Assembly (NCBI GenBank): GCA_035048485.1
Contig: CM068590.1
Location: 18,340,774 to 18,404,773, forward strand
Reading direction: 5' to 3'
Source: Pteria penguin
Lineage: Eukaryota; Mollusca; Bivalvia; Pterioida; Pteriidae
DNA: 64,000 nucleotides
The notes below the pieces were generated by a model that was not told where the DNA came from, ran no database searches, and was given only the letters and a program-made list of their open reading frames with translations. Within the stretch, counting starts at the first letter, position 1; every line of letters starts with the position of its first letter. This document shows positions 63,101-64,000 of the stretch, one piece after another. A program made the translations under genes and the position numbers.

Positions 63101-64000
63101 CCTGGCTACTGACCCTCTAACACTTCAGGTTTACAATCAATAGCTTACCTGTGTGACATAGGCCCATGACCCCTGACCCTCTAACACTTCAGGTTTATAA
63201 TCAACAGCTTACCTGTGTGACATAGGCCCCTGGCTCCTGACCCTCTAACACTTCAGGTTTATAATCAACAGCTTACCTGTGTGACATAGGCCCCTGGCTA
63301 CTGACCCTCTCACACTTCAGGTTTATAATCAACAGCTTACCTGTGTGACATAGGCCCCTGGCTACTGACCCTCTCACACTTTAGGTTTATAATCAATAGC
63401 TTACCTGTGTGACATACATGTAGGCCCCTGACCCCTGACCCTCTCACACTTCAGGTTTATAATCAACAGCTTACCTGTGTGACATAGGCCCCTGGCTACT
63501 GACCCTCTCACACTTCAGGTTTATAATCAATAGCTTACCTGTGTGACAAAGGCCCCTGGCTCCTGACCCTTTAACACTTCAGGTTTATAATCAATAGCTT
63601 ACCTGGGTGACAAAGGCCCCTGGCTCCTGACCCTTTAACACTTCAGGTTTATAATCAATAGCTTACCTGTGTGACAAAGGCCCCTGGCTCCTGACCCTTT
63701 AACACTTCAGGTTTATAATCAACAGCTTACCTGTGAGACATAGACCCCCGGCTCCTGACCCTCTACTACTTCAGGTGTATAATCAATAGCTTACCTGTGT
63801 GACATAGGCCCCTGGCTCCTGACCCTCTAACACTTCAGGTTTATAATCAATAGCTTACCTGTGTGACATAGGCCCCTGGTTCTTGACCCTCTAACACTTC
63901 AGGTTTATAATCAGAACATCGTTCAAAACTGGGTTTGATATTAACGGCATCAATGATGTTAATGACTACAGTAGTGGTACTGCTTCGAATCTTTACTCCA
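32925..64000 (-). CDS. Classical type III cadherin, neural-cadherin (CadN)-like, 30 3' exons (5' partial)
   Basis: Thirty exons from 63859-64000 down to 32925-33178, all GT-AG and frame-consistent, giving 2154 residues. Calcium-dependent adhesion receptor at the cell surface. In order: about ten cadherin repeats (residues 1-1120) recognised by DxNDNxPxF linkers; a non-chordate classical cadherin region (about 1120-1350); EGF (1390-1420); LamG (1425-1615); EGF (1630-1677); LamG (1679-1850); EGF (1905-1955); one membrane helix (about 1968-1990, [20 protein letters not shown] followed by CRRR); cytoplasmic tail with [16 protein letters not shown] (p120-catenin region) and [19 protein letters not shown] (beta-catenin site). 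EGF-LamG-EGF-LamG-EGF is the layout of Drosophila CadN and Hz-cadherin. The signal peptide and first repeats lie beyond the window. Confidence 0.92.
33558..33812 (-). CDS. Cadherin exon 29, membrane helix end and juxtamembrane domain
   Basis: Residues 1986-2070: [16 protein letters not shown], then [20 protein letters not shown], which matches the conserved p120-catenin-binding core (YDEEGGGE). Ends ATKERPLK. Confidence 0.95.
34285..34490 (-). mobile_element. Degenerate SINE in cadherin intron
   Basis: Retains AAGCAGACCCACTCACAGCA, GACATGGGGCCTTGG and a box B-like GGGAATCAAACC inverse with TGATACCACTGGACC. Sense to the host gene. Confidence 0.6.
34973..35211 (-). CDS. Cadherin exon 28, EGF 3 and membrane helix start
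   Basis: Residues 1906-1985: [35 protein letters not shown], then [12 protein letters not shown]. Confidence 0.93.
35433..35613. mobile_element. Palindromic MITE-like element
   Basis: Arms of about 50 bp: GTTATTTCCCATTTGAGCAG / CTGCTCAAATGGGAAATAAC and GTCTTTTCGT / ACGAAAAGAC, centred on a region with GACGTCA motifs. Confidence 0.7.
35575..35674. repeat. 50-bp tandem duplication
   Basis: Two near-identical 50-bp copies beginning CAAATGGGAAATAACTCTGT, the first being the end of the palindromic element. Confidence 0.85.
36114..36315 (-). CDS. Cadherin exon 27, LamG 2 end to EGF 3
   Basis: Residues 1839-1905: [15 protein letters not shown] closes LamG 2. A cysteine-rich segment [20 protein letters not shown] leads to EGF 3. 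Confidence 0.92.
36525..36725 (-). mobile_element. Degenerate SINE in cadherin intron
   Basis: CCCACCCACAGCAGTAAGGA, GTGACATGGGACTTCGCTTT and CTTGAACTCAGGATCTCTTG are recognisable SINE parts in reverse. Sense to the host gene. Confidence 0.6.
37006..37306 (-). CDS. Cadherin exon 26, LamG 2
   Basis: Residues 1739-1838: [39 protein letters not shown] and a closing [12 protein letters not shown]. Confidence 0.92.
37307..38950. other. Cadherin intron 25, nothing recognised
   Basis: AT-rich, 1.6 kb. No repeat family or coding signal; the short ORF at 37604-37816 has no domain. Confidence 0.4.
38951..39129 (-). CDS. Cadherin exon 25, LamG 2 start
   Basis: Residues 1679-1738: [20 protein letters not shown] and [14 protein letters not shown]. 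Confidence 0.92.
39858..40065 (-). CDS. Cadherin exon 24, EGF 2
   Basis: Residues 1610-1678: [20 protein letters not shown] and [17 protein letters not shown]. Confidence 0.92.
40640..41135. repeat. About 21-bp minisatellite beside a splice donor
   Basis: More than twenty diverged copies of TCCTCACATGCCTCAATGA run up to 15 bp from the donor of exon 23. The exon end itself reads ATGCCTCAAGTTCCTCATGC on the plus strand. Confidence 0.9.
41151..41378 (-). CDS. Cadherin exon 23, LamG 1 end
   Basis: Residues 1534-1609: [25 protein letters not shown], and the LamG closing motif [14 protein letters not shown]. The donor is followed directly by a minisatellite. Confidence 0.92.
41882..42248 (-). CDS. 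Cadherin exon 22, EGF 1 end and LamG 1
   Basis: Residues 1411-1533: [14 protein letters not shown] closes EGF 1. LamG 1 follows with [12 protein letters not shown] and [19 protein letters not shown], then [17 protein letters not shown]. Confidence 0.93.
42620..42945. repeat. Direct duplication of a dispersed repeat segment
   Basis: Two copies about 180 bp apart share ATCTAAGCATTCTG(C/A)ATAAG, TTTCATGA(C/A)AAACCACTGA and CTCTTCCTCT. Part of an interspersed repeat in a cadherin intron. Confidence 0.65.
43083..43354 (-). CDS. Cadherin exon 21, non-chordate region to EGF 1
   Basis: Residues 1321-1410: [20 protein letters not shown], then EGF 1 begins, [19 protein letters not shown]. Confidence 0.92.
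43672..44794 (+). mobile_element. hAT-type DNA transposon copy with TIRs and 6-bp TSD
   Basis: Ten-base perfect TIRs CAGTGTTTCA (43672-43681) and TGAAACACTG (44785-44794). TTCATA directly flanks both ends (43666-43671, 44795-44800). The interior holds a remnant of the transposase C-terminus on the plus strand, antisense to the cadherin gene. It contains blocks A and C, also found in the mL50 intron. Most of the transposase is missing, so the copy is non-autonomous. Confidence 0.8.
44400..44639 (+). pseudogene. hAT transposase C-terminal dimerisation-domain remnant
   Basis: About 79 codons ending in [23 protein letters not shown], then [18 protein letters not shown], matches the hAT C-terminal signature (TxxxERxFS...RNxL...LMRI). 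No catalytic region is left in this element. Confidence 0.75.
44874..45097 (-). CDS. Cadherin exon 20, non-chordate region
   Basis: Residues 1246-1320: [20 protein letters not shown] and [20 protein letters not shown]. Confidence 0.9.
45673..45903 (-). mobile_element. SINE in cadherin intron
   Basis: Recognisable by ATATATGGTGG, GACCCACCCAAAGAAGAAAG, GGATCTTTTACGTGCCACAT and GGAATTTGAACCTGAGACC (box B inverse). Sense to the host gene. Confidence 0.75.
46363..46382. repeat. Short GC-rich palindrome
   Basis: CAATCGGCC TC GGCCGATTG, nine-base perfect arms, standing out from AT-rich surroundings. May be the edge of an unrecognised element. Confidence 0.5.
46660..46845 (+). repeat. Dispersed block B, copy 2
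   Basis: Match to 18080-18240 described there. Lies in the cadherin intron 45098-47018. Confidence 0.75.
47019..47197 (-). CDS. Cadherin exon 19, non-chordate region
   Basis: Residues 1186-1245: [20 protein letters not shown] and a proline-rich end [17 protein letters not shown]. Confidence 0.9.
47238..47512 (-). mobile_element. SINE in cadherin intron, close to an acceptor
   Basis: TTTATACCTTTGCGACAGAC, CTGAAGCAGTGAGGGATCTT, TGACACAGGACCTCAGTATT and CTTGAACCTGGGAAC are SINE blocks. Its 3' tail ends 41 bp before the acceptor of exon 19. Confidence 0.75.
47856..47970 (-). CDS. Cadherin exon 18, non-chordate region
   Basis: Residues 1148-1185: [20 protein letters not shown]. The phrase IGxVxVxDxDDxDxxDKxF is typical of invertebrate classical cadherins. 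Confidence 0.9.
48292..48468. mobile_element. MITE family C, copy 2
   Basis: TIRs CATTCACAATAACTGCAGGA and its near-inverse CCGGCAGTTATTGTGAAAG, enclosing TGTTCCCCCAAAATGACGTA and ATTATGACTTCAAAATTTTT. Confidence 0.7.
48792..49019 (-). CDS. Cadherin exon 17
   Basis: Residues 1072-1147: [20 protein letters not shown] and [20 protein letters not shown]. The GDVNEH end of the last repeat passes into the non-chordate region. Confidence 0.9.
49020..49519. other. Cadherin intron with GACCTTGG-type repeat fragment
   Basis: About 49290-49470 resembles the dispersed segment at 27760 (ATGACCTTGGGTCAAGGTCG). The rest is unassigned. Confidence 0.4.
49520..49762 (-). CDS. Cadherin exon 16, last cadherin linker
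   Basis: Residues 991-1071: [20 protein letters not shown], then a membrane-proximal repeat with a [14 protein letters not shown] insertion. Confidence 0.9.
50340..50641 (+). repeat. Dispersed repeat ending in a GGGGGCATA motif, copy 2
   Basis: Inverse orientation of 265-530. Ends GATCCGGGGGCATAATAAAA at the sixth intron base of cadherin exon 15. Confidence 0.7.
50647..50789 (-). CDS. Cadherin exon 15
   Basis: Residues 943-990: [20 protein letters not shown], the core of a repeat. Its donor GTAATT is abutted within a few bases by a dispersed repeat. Confidence 0.88.
50790..52041. other. Cadherin intron 14, nothing recognised
   Basis: 1.25 kb, AT-rich, no repeat family identified. Confidence 0.4.
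52042..52286 (-). CDS. Cadherin exon 14
   Basis: Residues 862-943: [20 protein letters not shown], linker [12 protein letters not shown], then [18 protein letters not shown]. Confidence 0.92.
52707..52994 (-). CDS. Cadherin exon 13
   Basis: Residues 766-861: [20 protein letters not shown], linker [13 protein letters not shown], then a further repeat start. Phase 0 at both ends. Confidence 0.92.
52995..53637. other. Cadherin intron 12, nothing recognised
   Basis: AT-rich, no repeat or coding signal seen. Confidence 0.4.
53638..53819 (-). CDS. Cadherin exon 12
   Basis: Residues 705-765: [19 protein letters not shown] and [16 protein letters not shown]. Confidence 0.92.
54193..54511 (-). CDS. 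Cadherin exon 11
   Basis: Residues 599-704: [40 protein letters not shown], linker [12 protein letters not shown]. Confidence 0.92.
54512..55199. other. Cadherin intron 10, nothing recognised
   Basis: AT-rich with a short direct echo (GAATCGT... / TTTGTGAAAATGCCTG) but no identifiable repeat family. Confidence 0.35.
55200..55370 (-). CDS. Cadherin exon 10
   Basis: Residues 542-598: [20 protein letters not shown] and linker [13 protein letters not shown]. Phase 0 at both ends. Confidence 0.92.
55513..55796 (-). mobile_element. SINE in cadherin intron
   Basis: TGGTGACGGCATCTGTCTGA, TTCGAAGCAGTGAGGGATCT and GGCAGGAATCGAACCCGGAC (box B inverse) in order. Sense to the host gene. Confidence 0.8.
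55967..56082 (-). CDS. Cadherin exon 9
   Basis: Residues 503-541: [20 protein letters not shown], the core of a repeat, ending EQEPN. Confidence 0.9.
56715..56855 (-). CDS. Cadherin exon 8
   Basis: Residues 456-502: [20 protein letters not shown], the linker between two repeats, then KIEAKDKDE. Confidence 0.92.
56953..57119. mobile_element. Palindromic MITE with about 45-bp TIRs
   Basis: Left CCTTCTCTCTGAATTTTACA, right inverse AAATTTAGAGGAAGG. The arms continue through TGATGTAAG and TGTCTGAC. The centre has TGACGTCACAAT. Confidence 0.7.
57120..57740. other. Rest of cadherin intron 7
   Basis: AT-rich, nothing recognised beyond the MITE above. Confidence 0.35.
57741..57915 (-). CDS. Cadherin exon 7
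   Basis: Residues 398-455: [20 protein letters not shown] and [12 protein letters not shown]. Donor GTGTGT is weaker than its neighbours. Confidence 0.88.
58189..58392 (-). CDS. Cadherin exon 6
   Basis: Residues 330-397: linker [12 protein letters not shown], then [20 protein letters not shown]. Confidence 0.9.
58393..60190. other. Cadherin introns on either side of exon 5
   Basis: Introns 58393-59064 and 59452-60190. Around 59985-60035, TGACGTCATAAATTCAGTAA resembles the inverse of 43510-43560. Otherwise nothing was recognised. Confidence 0.35.
59065..59451 (-). CDS. Cadherin exon 5, atypical linker
   Basis: Residues 201-329, the longest exon. Starts [20 protein letters not shown]. The linker [18 protein letters not shown] lacks DxNDN, so one inter-repeat calcium site is probably lost. 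Ends [16 protein letters not shown]. Confidence 0.88.
60191..60366 (-). CDS. Cadherin exon 4
   Basis: Residues 142-200: [20 protein letters not shown] and [17 protein letters not shown], a complete cadherin repeat core. Confidence 0.92.
60985..61270 (-). mobile_element. SINE in cadherin intron
   Basis: Tail ATTGATCGATTATTGTTTTA, then ATATATGGCGACAGTATCTG, CCCACCCGAAGTTTCAAGGG and GGTGGGAATCAAACTTGGGA. The tRNA-like head lies 64 bp after the donor of exon 3. Sense to the host gene. Confidence 0.8.
61334..61510 (-). CDS. Cadherin exon 3
   Basis: Residues 83-141: [20 protein letters not shown] (LDRE motif) and linker [11 protein letters not shown]. Confidence 0.92.
61880..61985 (-). CDS. Cadherin exon 2
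   Basis: Residues 48-82: [18 protein letters not shown], the DxNxGxNxxxxY calcium motif region of a cadherin repeat. Phase 0 in, phase 1 out. Confidence 0.9.
61986..62685. other. Cadherin intron 1, part next to exon 2
   Basis: AT-rich with ACCTTGACCTT-type dispersed repeat traces (62085-62420). No gene signal. Confidence 0.4.
62686..63912 (-). repeat. 64-bp minisatellite made of an exon end plus its splice donor (19 copies)
   Basis: Donor sequences CAG|GTAAGC recur on the minus strand at 64-bp steps, with low-end plus coordinates 62695, 62759, 62823, 62887 (GTAAAG variant), 62951, 63015, 63079, 63143, 63207, 63271, 63335, 63399, 63469 (70-bp step), 63533, 63597, 63661, 63725, 63789 and 63853. 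Each unit holds the last 54 coding nt of cadherin exon 1 ([18 protein letters not shown]) and 10 nt of intron. Only the copy at 63853 is joined to the full exon. Confidence 0.95.
63859..64000 (-). CDS. Cadherin exon (window exon 1, 5' partial)
   Basis: Residues 1-47, ending [18 protein letters not shown]. Contains a cadherin linker without the usual NDN ([16 protein letters not shown]). Its 3' end and donor are repeated 18 more times in the intron. The exon runs off the window edge. Confidence 0.85.

Noticed and set aside
62686..63912. CRISPR array or protein-coding repeat domain
   Set aside because: There are no unique spacers, the unit is exon plus donor, and the 64-nt step with stops prevents an open reading frame.

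Overview
The window is animal nuclear DNA. It is AT-rich, with short exons, GT-AG introns of about 0.1 to 5 kb, and many short transposons. The proteins are ordinary bilaterian ones. The repeats point to a mollusc, most likely a bivalve: tRNA-headed SINEs with (ATCA)n tails, 'GGGGGCATA'-ended repeats, a 146-bp central-repeat element and many palindromic MITEs. That taxonomic call is inference. No rRNA, operon, CRISPR or virus was found.

Three genes can be assembled exon by exon with fully consistent reading frames. (1) Plus strand, 101 to 13101: the 3' part (18 exons, 1059 residues) of an EFCAB5-like protein, with an acidic KTEE repeat, one EF-hand and two GAF-like regions. Its 5' end lies outside the window. 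(2) Minus strand, 25172 to 15179: a complete four-exon gene for mitochondrial ribosomal protein mL50 (229 residues), convergent with the first gene. A 48-nt first exon supplies a mitochondrial presequence. (3) Minus strand, 64000 to 32925: the 3' thirty exons (2154 residues) of a classical type III cadherin of the CadN architecture. It has cadherin repeats, a non-chordate-specific region, EGF-LamG-EGF-LamG-EGF, one membrane helix and a catenin-binding tail. Its 5' end also lies outside the window.

The repeats hold most of the unusual biology. In the cadherin gene an exon/intron boundary has been amplified into a 64-bp minisatellite that repeats a strong 5' splice site 19 times in a row (62686-63912). 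A second minisatellite (40640-41135) also abuts a 5' splice site and resembles the exon end beside it. The largest mL50 intron carries a 146-bp array whose units alternate between two types (292-bp higher-order period). Its flanks match a separate hAT element in a cadherin intron that has intact TIRs, a 6-bp target duplication and a transposase remnant. About a dozen SINE copies occur; all ten inside genes lie in the sense orientation of the host gene. Two MITE copies with 9-bp target duplications, a mariner-type MITE with perfect TIRs and several other palindromic families fill much of the remaining intron sequence.

Nothing links the three genes functionally: a probable calcium-responsive axonemal or sperm-type protein, a mitoribosome subunit and an adhesion receptor. 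No wholly new gene system was found. The amplified splice-donor array is the most unusual observation.
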